Shown here piece by piece: positions 37,517 through 47,067 of a stretch of DNA of 64,000 nucleotides. The translations under genes were made by a program, and so were the position numbers. Under the pieces are notes generated by a model. The model was not told the DNA's origin. It worked only from the letters and a program-made list of their open reading frames with translations, and ran no database searches. Position 1 is the stretch's first letter. Each line of letters opens with the position of its first letter. Source of the DNA: CAWKGV01 sp963849305 (GTDB taxonomy: Bacteria; Pseudomonadota; Alphaproteobacteria; Acetobacterales; Acetobacteraceae). The stretch lies in contig CAWKGV010000022.1 of the NCBI GenBank assembly GCA_963849305.1, positions 372,001-436,000 of the forward strand, in the 5' to 3' direction.

Positions 37517-39445
37517 ATGGACACGATCGAAGCGCTGACCGACATGCCGCTGCGTCCCTTGCCCGATCGATGGCGCGATGCGCGGCAGGCCGCCCTTCTG
37601 GAACAGGCCCGGGCCGCCGATCGCGCCGGCGGACCGGATGCGTACTGGGAGTGGGCGGCCCGGCACATGCGCTGGCAGCGCCCGTGGGACGCACTGCGCG
37701 AAGGTGGGTTCGGCGCCTTCCGCTACTACGCCGGGGGTGAACTCAATGTCGCCGACAATTGCGTTGATCGCCACGCGGAGGATCCGGCCCGCGCCGACCG
37801 ACCTGCGGTGATCTGGGAAGGCGAGCCCGGCGACGCGCGCCACCTGACCTATCGCGAGCTGCGCGAGCAGGTCGCCCGGTGTGCCAATGCCCTGCGCTCG
37901 CTTGGCGTGCGCCGCAGCGACGTGGTCGCGATCCACCTGCCCAATCTGCCGGAAGCGTTCATCGCCATTCATGCCTGCAACCGTATCGGTGCGATCTACA
38001 CCGTGCTGTTCAGCGGTTTCGCCCCGGATGCCATTCAGCTTCGGTTGCAAGCCTCGCGCGCCGTCCTGGTCATCACCGCGGATGCCACCTATCGCCGCGG
38101 CCGCGGCGTGCCGCTGCTCGCCAATTTGCGCGCGGCGCGCGGGGGTGCGCCGGTACTGCGCCACACGGTGGTCGTGAACCGTACGGGCGCTCCCCTGAGG
38201 CTGCTGCCGGAAGAGAGCGGGTGGGAGACGCTGCTGCGGGCGCAGTCCGCCGATTGTCCGTGCGAGCCGATGGAAGCGAACGAGTCCGCGTTCCTGATCT
38301 TCACCTCCGGAACCGAGAGCAAGCCGAAGGGCGTGGTGCACAGCACGGCCGGTTTCCTCGTCGGCACCTGGGCCAATGTGCAATGGCAGGTCGGCCCGGA
38401 GCCGGACGACGTCTATTGGTGCGCCGCCGACGTGGGCTGGCTGACATTTCCGATCCAGGCCGTCATCGGCGGGCTGGCGCATGGCATCACCTTGCTGTGC
38501 TACGAGGGCGCGCTCGACTTTCCCGAGCGCACGCGGATGCTGGACAGCGCGCAACGACACAACGTGACCAAGATCCTGGTCGCTCCGACCGGCCTGCGCA
38601 TGTTGCGCGCCACGGGTGATGCCGCCGTGACCGCTCGCCTGCCGCCGCGCCTGCGCCTGATCACGACCCAGGGCGAGCCGCTGGACCCCGACACGGCGGA
38701 ATGGACGCAGCGCGTACTCGGCGTGCCGGTGGTCAACGCCTATGGCCAGACGGAGACAGGCTCCACCTGGACCTATCCCGTCTACGGCGTGGACGCCCTG
38801 AAGCCCGGAAGCTGTGGCACGCCGGTGCCGGGCCATGCCTGCGCCGTTGTGGACGACGCGGGCGCGCCGGTCCTGGCCGGGATGCGCGGCAATCTGGTGC
38901 TCACCGCGCCGTTCCCGACGCTGGCGCGCACGATCTGGGACGACCCGGCTCGCTACCGCACCGCCTATTTCACCCGCTTCCCCGGACGCTATGCGACCTC
39001 CGACGAGGCGGTGGTGGACACGGACGGGCAGATCTGGGTGCTGGGCCGGACCGACGACGTGATCAATGTCGCCGCCCACCGCATCAGCACGATGGAGATC
39101 GAGAGCGCCGCCGCCGGCGAGCCGGGCGTCGCGGAGGTCGCGGTCGTGGGGGTGCCCGACGCGGTACGCGGCACGGTGCCGGTGGCCTTCGTGACGCTGC
39201 GGCCCGGAGCGGACCCGGCCTCGGTCAGCGCGGGTGTCGCGGGCGCGGTGGAGCGCGGGATCGGCGGCATCGCTCGGCTGTCTCGGGTCTATGTCTCCGG
39301 GTCGCTGCCTAAGACGCGCGCCGGCAAGATCATGCGGCGGTTGCTGCGCGAGGCGGCCGAGACTGGCAGCGTGCGGGGCGACCTGACCGGCCTGGAAGAC
39401 CCGGCCGCGGTGGAGGCGGTGCTGGCGTCGGTGCAGGACGCGTGA
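37517..39445 (+). CDS. Acyl-CoA ligase of the acetyl/propionyl-CoA synthetase type
   Basis: 642 aa, size of acetyl- or propionyl-CoA synthetases (AMP-forming). N-terminal part WEWAARHMRWQRPWDALREG is like the family ACAS_N. The AMP-binding P-loop is FLIFTSGTESKPKGVVHSTA. Later motifs are YWCAADVGWLTFPIQAVIGG, VNAYGQTETGSTWTYPVYG, VLGRTDDVINVAAHRISTME and the C-terminal SGSLPKTRAGKIMRRLL with the catalytic Lys. The P-loop has Glu-Ser where many acetyl-CoA synthetases have Thr-Gly, so the substrate may not be acetate. ATG 37517 follows GGAGGAGAGG. First gene of the carboxylase cluster, three bases before the beta subunit. Confidence 0.9.
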   Translation: MDTIEALTDMPLRPLPDRWRDARQAALLEQARAADRAGGPDAYWEWAARHMRWQRPWDALREGGFGAFRYYAGGELNVADNCVDRHAEDPARADRPAVIWEGEPGDARHLTYRELREQVARCANALRSLGVRRSDVVAIHLPNLPEAFIAIHACNRIGAIYTVLFSGFAPDAIQLRLQASRAVLVITADATYRRGRGVPLLANLRAARGGAPVLRHTVVVNRTGAPLRLLPEESGWETLLRAQSADCPCEPMEANESAFLIFTSGTESKPKGVVHSTAGFLVGTWANVQWQVGPEPDDVYWCAADVGWLTFPIQAVIGGLAHGITLLCYEGALDFPERTRMLDSAQRHNVTKILVAPTGLRMLRATGDAAVTARLPPRLRLITTQGEPLDPDTAEWTQRVLGVPVVNAYGQTETGSTWTYPVYGVDALKPGSCGTPVPGHACAVVDDAGAPVLAGMRGNLVLTAPFPTLARTIWDDPARYRTAYFTRFPGRYATSDEAVVDTDGQIWVLGRTDDVINVAAHRISTMEIESAAAGEPGVAEVAVVGVPDAVRGTVPVAFVTLRPGADPASVSAGVAGAVERGIGGIARLSRVYVSGSLPKTRAGKIMRRLLREAAETGSVRGDLTGLEDPAAVEAVLASVQDA

Positions 39446-39448
39446 GAG

Positions 39449-41050
39449 ATGCCTCCGCTCGACAGCCGCATCGATCCCGGCTCCGCCGAGTTCGCGGCCA
39501 ATCGCGCGGCGTACGCGCCGCTCTTGCGGACGCTGCGCGAGCGGCTCGGCCAGGTCGGTAGCGGCGGTGGCGAGGCCCTGCGGCGGCGTCACCATGAGCG
39601 GCGGAAGGTTTTTGTCCGTGACCGCATCGACCTGCTGGTCGATCCGCTGAGCCCGTTCCTGGAGATCGCGCCGCTCGCCGCCTGGGGTTTGTACGGCAAC
39701 GATGTGCCGGCCGCCGGACTGGTCGCCGGAATCGGCGTCGTGCACGGCACGGCGTGCATGATCATTGCCAACGATGCGACGGTGAAGGGCGGCAGCTTCT
39801 TCCATGAGACCGTTAAGAAGCACATCCGCGCGCAGGAAATCGCCTGGCAGTACCGGTTGCCCTGTCTCTATCTCGTGGATTGCGGGGGCGCCTATCTGCC
39901 CGAGCAGGATCGCGTGTTCCCCGACAAGGACCATTTCGGCAATACCTTTTACAACCAGTGCCGCATGTCCGCTGCCGGCGTGCCGCAGATCTCCGCCGTG
40001 TTCGGCGGCTGCACCGCCGGTGGCGCCTATATTCCGGCCTTGTCCGACGAAGTGGTGATGGTGCGGGGCGCCGCCCGGATCCATCTCGGCGGGCCGGAGA
40101 TCGTGCAGGCGGCCATAAACGAGATCGTCGATGGCGAGACGCTGGGCGGTGCAGAGATGCACACGCGCGTTTCCGGTGTATCGGACTACCTGGCGGAGAC
40201 CGAAGCCGCGGCGTTGCTGAAGCTGCGCGACATCGTCGCCAAGCTGAACTGGCCGTCCGCCATGCCGGCGGACCTCCCTGCCGCGCAACCGCCGCGCTTC
40301 GACCCGGCGGAGATCGACGGCATTATCCCGGCCGATCCACGCATGACTTACGACGTCCGCGACGTGATCGCGCGCGTGGTGGACGACAGCGATCTGCAGG
40401 AGTTCAAGCCGACATGGGGCGAAACCCTGGTGTGTGGCACGGCCCGCATCCATGGGCACCTGGTCGGCATTCTCGCCAACAACGGCGTGCTGTTCTCGGA
40501 GTCGGCGCTCAAAGGCGCGCATTTCATCGAGCTGTGCAACCAGCGCCTGGTGCCGCTGCTGTTCCTGCAAAACATCACTGGCTTCATGGTCGGCACCGAG
40601 GCCGAGCGCGGCGGCATCGCCAAGCACAGCGCGAAGCTGGTCTATGCGGTCTCGACCGCGCGGGTCCCGCGCCTGACCGTCATCATCGGCGGCTCGTATG
40701 GTGCCGGCAACTACGGCATGTGCGGGCGCGGCTTCCGTCCGCGCTTCCTGTTCGCCTGGCCGAACGCCCGCATCGCGACCATGAGCCCGGACGTGGCGAC
40801 CACCGTGCTCACCGGATTGCGCGCGCGCAGCGTGCAGCGCGGTGCCGCGTCCGAGGACGAAATGGCGGCACTCGTCGCGGAGACGCGGCGGCAGTTTACC
40901 GAGCAGAGCGACCCCTATTACGCGACCGCACGGCTATGGGACGACGGCATCATCGAGCCGCGGGACACCCGCGACGTGATCGGTCTCTGCCTCGCGCTTG
41001 ATGCACGCACGCCGCCACGAAGTGAACCGTCTCCCGTATTCAGGATGTGA
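39449..41050 (+). CDS. Acyl-CoA carboxylase carboxyltransferase (beta) subunit, methylcrotonyl-CoA type
   Basis: 533 aa, the length of methylcrotonyl-CoA or geranyl-CoA carboxylase beta subunits. Transfers the carboxyl from biotin to an acyl-CoA. The N-terminal crotonase-like domain carries RRKVFVRDRIDLLVDP and LYLVDCGGAYLPEQDRVFPD; the oxyanion glycines are in SAVFGGCTAGGAYIPALSDE. The C-terminal domain has LFLQNITGFMVGTEAERGGI, IIGGSYGAGNYGMCGRGFRP and LFAWPNARIATMSPD. These are closer to methylcrotonyl-type than propionyl-type enzymes by recognition. The alpha subunit follows at once. Confidence 0.9.
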   Translation: MPPLDSRIDPGSAEFAANRAAYAPLLRTLRERLGQVGSGGGEALRRRHHERRKVFVRDRIDLLVDPLSPFLEIAPLAAWGLYGNDVPAAGLVAGIGVVHGTACMIIANDATVKGGSFFHETVKKHIRAQEIAWQYRLPCLYLVDCGGAYLPEQDRVFPDKDHFGNTFYNQCRMSAAGVPQISAVFGGCTAGGAYIPALSDEVVMVRGAARIHLGGPEIVQAAINEIVDGETLGGAEMHTRVSGVSDYLAETEAAALLKLRDIVAKLNWPSAMPADLPAAQPPRFDPAEIDGIIPADPRMTYDVRDVIARVVDDSDLQEFKPTWGETLVCGTARIHGHLVGILANNGVLFSESALKGAHFIELCNQRLVPLLFLQNITGFMVGTEAERGGIAKHSAKLVYAVSTARVPRLTVIIGGSYGAGNYGMCGRGFRPRFLFAWPNARIATMSPDVATTVLTGLRARSVQRGAASEDEMAALVAETRRQFTEQSDPYYATARLWDDGIIEPRDTRDVIGLCLALDARTPPRSEPSPVFRM

Positions 41051-41058
41051 GGCGGCCG

Positions 41059-43090
41059 ATGTTCGAACTCGCTGCTGATCGCCAACCGCGGCGAAATCGC
41101 CTGCCGCATCATCCGCACCTGCCGCCGCCTGGGCAGCCGGACGGTTGCGGTGTTCTCGGATGCGGATGCGGATGCGCTGCATGTCCGACTTGCCGATGAG
41201 CGCCACCACATCGGGCCGGCTGGCGCCGCCGGAAGCTATCTGCGGGCCGAGGCAATCATGGCGGCCGCGCGGGCGCACGCGGTCGAGGCTATCCATCCCG
41301 GTTACGGCTTCCTATCGGAGCGGGTCGAGCTGGCGGCGCTGTGCGCGTCGGAGGACATGGTCTGGGTCGGTCCATCGCCGCGCTGCATCGCGGTCATGGG
41401 GTCGAAGATCGCGGCAGTGCGAATCGCCGCCGAGGCCGGCGTGCCGAGCGTGCCCGGCTATCACGCCGATGACCAGTCGAACACGCGGCTGCGGCGCGCG
41501 GCAGCGGAGATCGGCTACCCGCTGCTCATCAAGGCAAGCGCCGGAGGGGGCGGCAAGGGGATGCGGCGGGTCGATGCACCGGATGACCTCGCCGCGGCTC
41601 TCGATGCCGCCCGGCAGGAAGCGAAAGCCGCATTTGGCGACGACCGCGTGCTGCTGGAACGCCTGCTGCTCCGCCCTCGGCACCTGGAAGTGCAGGTGGC
41701 GGGCGACAGGCACGGCAACGTCGTCCATCTGCTCGAGCGTGACTGTTCGATCCAGCGCAACTATCAGAAGCTGGTCGAGGAAGCGCCCGCGCCGCATTTG
41801 GACTCGGCGGTGCGCGATCAACTGCGCACGCGCGCGGTGCGGCTCGCGCGCGCCGTGGGGTACGATTCACTCGGCACGGTTGAGTTCCTCCTGGAGGCCG
41901 GCGGCAGCGAGCCGTATTTTCTGGAGATGAACACGCGCCTGCAGGTGGAGCACACGGTAACCGAGGCGATCACGGGCCTCGACCTCGTGGAATGGCAGCT
42001 CCGCATCGCTGCCGGCGAGGAGCTACCGCTGGCGCAGGAGGAGGTGACCGTTCGCGGCGCGGCCGTCGAGGTTCGCATCAATGCCGAAGATCCCGCCCTC
42101 GGCCACCGCCCGCAGCTTGGCCGGGTCGGTCTCTATCGCGAGCCCTCAGGGCCGGGTATCCGAGTGGACAGCGGCATCGCGGCCGGCAGCGAGGTGACGC
42201 CGCATTACGACTCGTTGTTGCTGAAACTGATCGGCAACGGCCCCGACCGCGCCGGCGCGCTGCGCACGCTGATCGCGGCCCTCGATCGGCTGGTCGTGCT
42301 GGGGGTCGGGACAAATCAGGCATTCCTGCGCGACGTCCTGCGCAGCCCCGCTTTCCAAGCCGCGACGTTGACCACCGCCTTCCTTGACGAGACATTCCCC
42401 GGTGGATGGCGCGCGCCGGCCGCCGGTGCGATGGCGCAAGCAGTCGCGGCGATCGCCACGGTCGCCGCCCGGAGGGGTGCGGCGGCCGAGGCGGGGCCAT
42501 GGGCGCGGCTCGCTGGCTTCCGCGCCCTGGCGCGTGCCGGCCTGCCCGGGCGTTGCCGCATGACGGTGCGAGACGCGCACGGCACGACCGCGACCGTGGA
42601 CGTGCTCGCCGAGGGAGACGGTTACGCAGCCGAGAGCGAGGGACGGCGCCTTGCTCTGACCGTCGTGGCGGAACCCGAACGCTTGCGCGTGACCGAGGGG
42701 AATGCCGTGTCGATCATGCCCTGCCATGTCGCGGCGGGCACGGTCAGTCTTTTCACGTCGGGCATCGTCCACCGCTTCGATGTGCGGACCTTGCTGGAGA
42801 CGCTGGCCGCTGGCGAAGCGCCGGATCCCGCAGCCGGATCGGGCATCGTCGCGCCCATGCCCGGTTTGATCACAGAGGTGCATGCCGTGCCTGGGCAGGC
42901 GGTCCGAAAGGGCGAAGTGCTGGTGGTGCATGAGGCCATGAAGCTGGTCACGCGCCTTGCCGCCCCGGCGGACGGAACGGTACAGGCGGTGCATTGCCGG
43001 GTCGGGCAGACGGTGAGCGGCGGCGCCGTGCTGGTGGTCATTTCGTCCGAACAAGCCGCCTTGCCAGTCGAACAGGCTGGAATAGGGTAG
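41059..43090 (+). pseudogene. Biotin carboxylase/biotin carrier (alpha) subunit of acyl-CoA carboxylase, with an N-terminal frameshift
   Basis: About 676 aa if one base is removed. The frame open to 43090 first has a start at GTG 41150, but family sequence begins earlier: LLIANRGEIACRIIRTCRR is encoded from 41072. ATG 41059 with TTC-GAA would join it as MFESLLIANRGEIACR if the C at 41068 were absent. The rest is intact: biotin carboxylase with GYGFLSERVELAALC, ATP-grasp loop KASAGGGGKGMRR, EMNTRLQVEHTVTEAITGLD, and a biotinyl domain with VVHEAMKLVTRLAAP (biotinyl Lys). If translation starts at 41150 the enzyme lacks part of its nucleotide-binding N-terminus. Frameshift may be a sequencing error. 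Confidence 0.85.
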
Positions 43091-43113
43091 CATGGAAGAT
43101 AGGAGGGGAAGCA

Positions 43114-44271
43114 GTGGATTTCCTGCTCAACGAACAGCAGCGGACATTCCAGGCGACCATCGCGGACTTCGCGCTGCGCGAGATCGCACCTGTCGCCGAG
43201 ACCCTCGACCGCGAGGGCAAGTTCCCAACGAAGTTGTACCAGCGGGTCGGCGAACTTGGCGTGATGGCGCTGCCGTTCGCGGAGGAATGGGGTGGCCTCG
43301 GCCTCGGCGTGCTGGACACGACCATCGCGATCGAGGAGATCGCACGAGCTGACCAGTCGTTGGCAGTCAGCGTGATGGTGAGCATCGCCACCGGGCTCAC
43401 GCTGGAGCGCTTCGGCACGCTGGAGCAGAAGCAACGATTCCTTCCCGACATCGTAGCCGGCCGGCGCGTCTGCGCCATCGCCGGCACGGAGCCGGACGCC
43501 GGCTCGGACACGGCCGGCTTCAAGACGCGTGCGACGCGCACCAACGAAGGCTTGGCGCTGAATGGGCAGAAGGCATACATCACCAACGCTGGCACCGAGA
43601 TCACGTCATTCGCGCTGGTGCTCGTGGTCAGCAGCGTGCCGGAGGCGGAGACGAAGTCCTTCACGTTGTTCCTGGTGCCCTCCGGCACGCCCGGATTCAC
43701 GCCCGGCCCGCTGTATCGCAAGATGGGCTGGCATTCCTCAGACACGCGCCCGCTGTTCTTCGAGGATTGCCGTCTGAGCGACGAGATGATCGTTGGGGAT
43801 ATGAATCACGGTCGGATCATCTTGCACAAGGGCTACCAGCAGGCGCGCCTGTTCCTCGCCGCTTGTTCGCTCGGGCTGGCGCAGGCCTGCCTCGACCACT
43901 CGGTCGCCCACGCCAAGGAACGGCAAGCGTTCGGCGGGCCGCTCGGGCGGCTGCAAATGGTGCAGGACATGATCGCGCGCATGTCGGTGCGCGTCGATGC
44001 GGCGCGGCTGCTGACCTACAAGGCGGCCTGGGCGATGGATGCCGGGACGGCGACGTTGAAGGAACTGGCGACCGCGAAGTTCTACGCCTGCGAGATCGGC
44101 ACCGAGTGCGCCGACCTCGCGGTCCAGGTGCATGGCGGCTGGGGCTTCATGGATGATTGCTCGGTGTCGCGTTACTACCGCGACAACCGCGTTTGCACGA
44201 TCGGCGACGGGTCGAGCCAGATCCAAAAGCTCCTGATCGCGCGGGAACTCGGCCTCGAGGTCCGGTTCTGA
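43114..44271 (+). CDS. Acyl-CoA dehydrogenase
   Basis: 385 aa. GTG 43114 chosen for the AGGAGGGG box just upstream and the family start VDFLLNEQQRTFQATIADFA. The FAD-side motif is CAIAGTEPDAGSDTAGFKTR; the C-terminal domain has QVHGGWGFMDDCSVSRYYRD. Where short/medium-chain enzymes have the catalytic IYEGT, this has CTIGDGSSQIQKLLIAREL, so the Glu is replaced by Asp; in isovaleryl-CoA dehydrogenases the base sits elsewhere, which would fit a branched-chain substrate. It sits between the carboxylase and a second ligase, suggesting oxidation upstream of carboxylation in one pathway. Confidence 0.9.
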   Translation: MDFLLNEQQRTFQATIADFALREIAPVAETLDREGKFPTKLYQRVGELGVMALPFAEEWGGLGLGVLDTTIAIEEIARADQSLAVSVMVSIATGLTLERFGTLEQKQRFLPDIVAGRRVCAIAGTEPDAGSDTAGFKTRATRTNEGLALNGQKAYITNAGTEITSFALVLVVSSVPEAETKSFTLFLVPSGTPGFTPGPLYRKMGWHSSDTRPLFFEDCRLSDEMIVGDMNHGRIILHKGYQQARLFLAACSLGLAQACLDHSVAHAKERQAFGGPLGRLQMVQDMIARMSVRVDAARLLTYKAAWAMDAGTATLKELATAKFYACEIGTECADLAVQVHGGWGFMDDCSVSRYYRDNRVCTIGDGSSQIQKLLIARELGLEVRF

Positions 44272-44306
44272 TCCCGGGCGCGGGTTCATCGGGGACCATT
44301 GAAGTC

Positions 44307-45953
44307 ATGTCCATCCCTCGCTTCTCAGTCCCGGCCGGCAAATCCTACGACGAGATCCGCGCTCGTTTCGCCTGGGCGATCCCGGACCGCTTCAACATCG
44401 GCGTGGAGGTCTGCGACCGTCATGCCGACGGCAGCGGCCGTCTCGCGCTGATCCACGAGGAGCCAGACGGCACCTGCCGCAACTTCTCGTTCGACCAGTT
44501 GCAGGCGTTGACCAATCGCTTCGCGAACGCCCTGGCCGCGCACGGCATCGCACGTGGCGACCGGGTCGGCATCCTGCTGCCGCAACGCCCGGAGACGGCG
44601 ATCGCGCATATCGCGATTTACAAGCTCGGCGCCGTGGCGCTGCCGCTGTTCACGCAATTCGGCCCCGATGCGCTGGAACATCGGCTCGGACACAGCGGCG
44701 CGCGGGCGCTCGTCACCGATGCCGAGAATGTCGAGAAAATCGTCAAGCTGCGCGACGCCCTGCCCGATCTGGCGCGCATCTTTCTGGTCGATGCGGCGGG
44801 TCCGCATCTCGATTTCTGGGCGGAGCTGGAGCGGGCGTCGGATCGCTTCGCGGCGGCTGATACCGGCAGCGACGAGCCGGCGCTCATCATCTACACGTCG
44901 GGCACCACCGGCAAGCCGAAGGGCACGCTGCACGGCCATCGCGTGCTGCTCGGCCACATCCCCGGGGTGCAGTTCCCGCAGGACCTGTTCCCACGACCCG
45001 GCGACCTGTTCTGGACCCCGGCGGATTGGGCCTGGGCTGGCGGACTGCTCGATGTGCTGCTGCCGAGCCTCTATTTCGGGGTTCCGGTGCTGGCGCACCG
45101 CGCCCGCAAGTTCGACCCCGAGTACGCCTTCGCGCTGCTCGCGCGCCACCATGTCCGCAACGCCTTCCTGCCACCGACCGCGCTCAAGCTGATGCGCCAA
45201 GTGACGCGCCCGCGCGAACGCCATGGCTTCGCGATGCGCTCGATCGGCAGCGGCGGCGAGGCGCTCGGCGAGGACATCATCGACTGGTGCCGCGCCACCT
45301 TCGGCCTCGCGGTCAACGAGTTCTACGGCCAAACCGAGGCGAACCTCATCGTCGGCAACTGCAATGCCGTGTTCCCGAGTCGGCCGCGCTCGATGGGCCG
45401 AGCGATTCCCGGTCATGTTGTCGCGGTGGTCAGGCCGGACGGCGCCGAACTGCCGCACGGCCAGGCGGGCATCATTGCCGTGCGCCGGCCCGATCCCGTG
45501 CTCATGCTCGGCTATTGGCGCGACCCCGGCGCCACCGCGGCGAAACACGTAGGCGACTGGCTGCTGACCGGCGATAGCGGGGTCGAGGACGAGGACGGCT
45601 ATTTCCGTTACCACGGCCGCGACGACGACCTGATCTCCAGCGGCGCCTACCGGATCGGCCCGACCGACATCGAGGACTGCATCATCCGTCATCCCGCCGT
45701 CCTAATGGTCGCGGTGGTCGGCAGCCCCGACCCGGTACGCGGCGAGGTCGTGAAAGCCTTCGTCCTGCCCCGCCCCGAGACCGAGCCGGGCGAGGCGCTG
45801 ACGCGGGAGATCCAGGCCCTCGTCCGCGATCGCCTCGCCGCCTATCAGTACCCGCGCGAGATCGAATTCGTGAACGAGCTGCCGCTGACGGCCACCGGCA
45901 AGATCCGCCGCAACGTGCTGCGCGACCGGGATCGCAACCGCAAGCCGCGATAA
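44307..45953 (+). CDS. AMP-dependent acyl-CoA synthetase
   Basis: 548 aa, the size of medium-chain acyl-CoA synthetases. P-loop ALIIYTSGTTGKPKGTLHGH, then LFWTPADWAWAGGLLDVLLP, VNEFYGQTEANLIVGNCNAV, YFRYHGRDDDLISSGAYRIG and the C-terminal catalytic ELPLTATGKIRRNVLRDRD. The sequence around GHIPGVQFPQDLFPRPGDLF resembles acetyl-CoA-synthetase-like proteins acting on short or branched acids. ATG 44307 is 35 bases behind the dehydrogenase. A second ligase in the same cluster implies either two entry substrates or a recent duplication of function; the two are only distantly alike. Confidence 0.88.
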   Translation: MSIPRFSVPAGKSYDEIRARFAWAIPDRFNIGVEVCDRHADGSGRLALIHEEPDGTCRNFSFDQLQALTNRFANALAAHGIARGDRVGILLPQRPETAIAHIAIYKLGAVALPLFTQFGPDALEHRLGHSGARALVTDAENVEKIVKLRDALPDLARIFLVDAAGPHLDFWAELERASDRFAAADTGSDEPALIIYTSGTTGKPKGTLHGHRVLLGHIPGVQFPQDLFPRPGDLFWTPADWAWAGGLLDVLLPSLYFGVPVLAHRARKFDPEYAFALLARHHVRNAFLPPTALKLMRQVTRPRERHGFAMRSIGSGGEALGEDIIDWCRATFGLAVNEFYGQTEANLIVGNCNAVFPSRPRSMGRAIPGHVVAVVRPDGAELPHGQAGIIAVRRPDPVLMLGYWRDPGATAAKHVGDWLLTGDSGVEDEDGYFRYHGRDDDLISSGAYRIGPTDIEDCIIRHPAVLMVAVVGSPDPVRGEVVKAFVLPRPETEPGEALTREIQALVRDRLAAYQYPREIEFVNELPLTATGKIRRNVLRDRDRNRKPR

Positions 45954-46059
45954 CAGGAGCCGCGGGTCCGGCGCTGATGAGCCTTCATCAAGGGTGACAA
46001 TGCCTGCGGTAGGCAACGGTGCCGGCTCCGGGCGCACACGATCGATAAAGGAGGAAACA

Positions 46060-46968
46060 GTGCCGAGCAAGCAATCGGAGGAGCTGAAAACTCTCTACAG
46101 CAACTGGGCGGCGGCCCTGGCCGCCAATCCGGAAATGTCGCTGGACGAGCTCCAACTCATGTTCGAGCACTGGGGCGATGTGACGGCGGAGCCCGGCGGC
46201 GATTACATCGAAACGAATGCGGGCGGCGTGCCGGCGTTGTGGGCGATTCCGAAGATGTGCGCCGAGGATCGGGTCGTTCTGTGCCTGCATGGCGGCGGTT
46301 ACGTCACCGGGTCGATGTACACGCATCGGAAGGTCTACAGCCACCTGGCGAAGGCGATTGGCTGTCGTGCCTTGATTCTGCACTACCGACGAGCCCCGGA
46401 AAATGTGCATCCGGCGCCCGTCGATGATGCCGTCACCGCCTATCAGTGGCTGCTCGACCAGGGCATCAAGCCCGGCCGCATCGCCTTGGCGGGTGACTCG
46501 GCAGGAGGCGCGCTCGCCATCACCATGCTGCTCCGCGCACGCGAGCGCAACCTGCCGATACCAGCGGCAACCATATCGCTCTCGCCTTGGGTCGATATAG
46601 AAATCACTGGCGAGACATTGGTTTCGAATCGCGAGAAGGATGCCTTGGCACGGCAGGAGATCCTCGAGGTGATGGCGACCACCTTTCTGGGTGAAGGCGG
46701 CGATCGCAAGGATCCATTGGCGAACCCGCTTTACGCGGACCTAAGAGGCTTACCGCCGGTCTACATCCAGGCGGGTGGCGACGAGGCGCTGCTCGACGAC
46801 GGCCGTCGGCTCGCCGAGCGCGCCAGGAAGGCCGGCGTCGATGTCAGGCTCGAGGTGTTCCCGGGGATGCAGCACGTCTTCCAATTTTCCGCGGGACATG
46901 CGCCGGAAGCGGACGAAGCCATTCGCAAGCTGGCCGAGTGGGTACGGCCGAAGCTCGGCCTCGCCTAG
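46060..46968 (+). CDS. Alpha/beta hydrolase, HSL-type esterase
   Basis: 302 aa. GTG 46060 has an almost perfect AAAGGAGG box; ATG 45994 would add 22 residues. Oxyanion motif CLHGGGYVTGS (residues 76-86), nucleophile Ser147 in AGDSAGGALA, catalytic acid probably Asp in AGGDEALLDD and His in PGMQHVFQFS. The family hydrolyses short-chain esters or lactones in the cytoplasm. It trails the acyl-CoA cluster by about 100 bases and may release an acid for the ligases; this link is inferred from position. Confidence 0.88.
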   Translation: MPSKQSEELKTLYSNWAAALAANPEMSLDELQLMFEHWGDVTAEPGGDYIETNAGGVPALWAIPKMCAEDRVVLCLHGGGYVTGSMYTHRKVYSHLAKAIGCRALILHYRRAPENVHPAPVDDAVTAYQWLLDQGIKPGRIALAGDSAGGALAITMLLRARERNLPIPAATISLSPWVDIEITGETLVSNREKDALARQEILEVMATTFLGEGGDRKDPLANPLYADLRGLPPVYIQAGGDEALLDDGRRLAERARKAGVDVRLEVFPGMQHVFQFSAGHAPEADEAIRKLAEWVRPKLGLA

Positions 46969-47001
46969 ATGTAACTGCTAACCCCCGCAGGCGCGGGACT
47001 G

Positions 47002-47019
47002 GACGCCCGCCCGGGCGTC
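47002..47019 (+). terminator. Perfect hairpin after the esterase gene
   Basis: GACGCCCG and CGGGCGTC form an 8-bp perfect stem with a two-base loop, 33 bases after the esterase stop and 50 bases before the cyclase gene. No T tract follows, so termination is uncertain. Confidence 0.35.
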
Positions 47020-47067
47020 GTGCGCTCCAGGCATACTGGACACGCTGCGGAGCCTGGGTCCAGTGTG

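Noticed and set aside
37253..40627. Minus-strand open frame of more than 1100 codons
   Set aside because: It is antisense to the acyl-CoA ligase and carboxylase genes, rich in Arg, Gly, His and Ala, and has no recognisable family sequence. Long antisense frames are expected in high-GC DNA.
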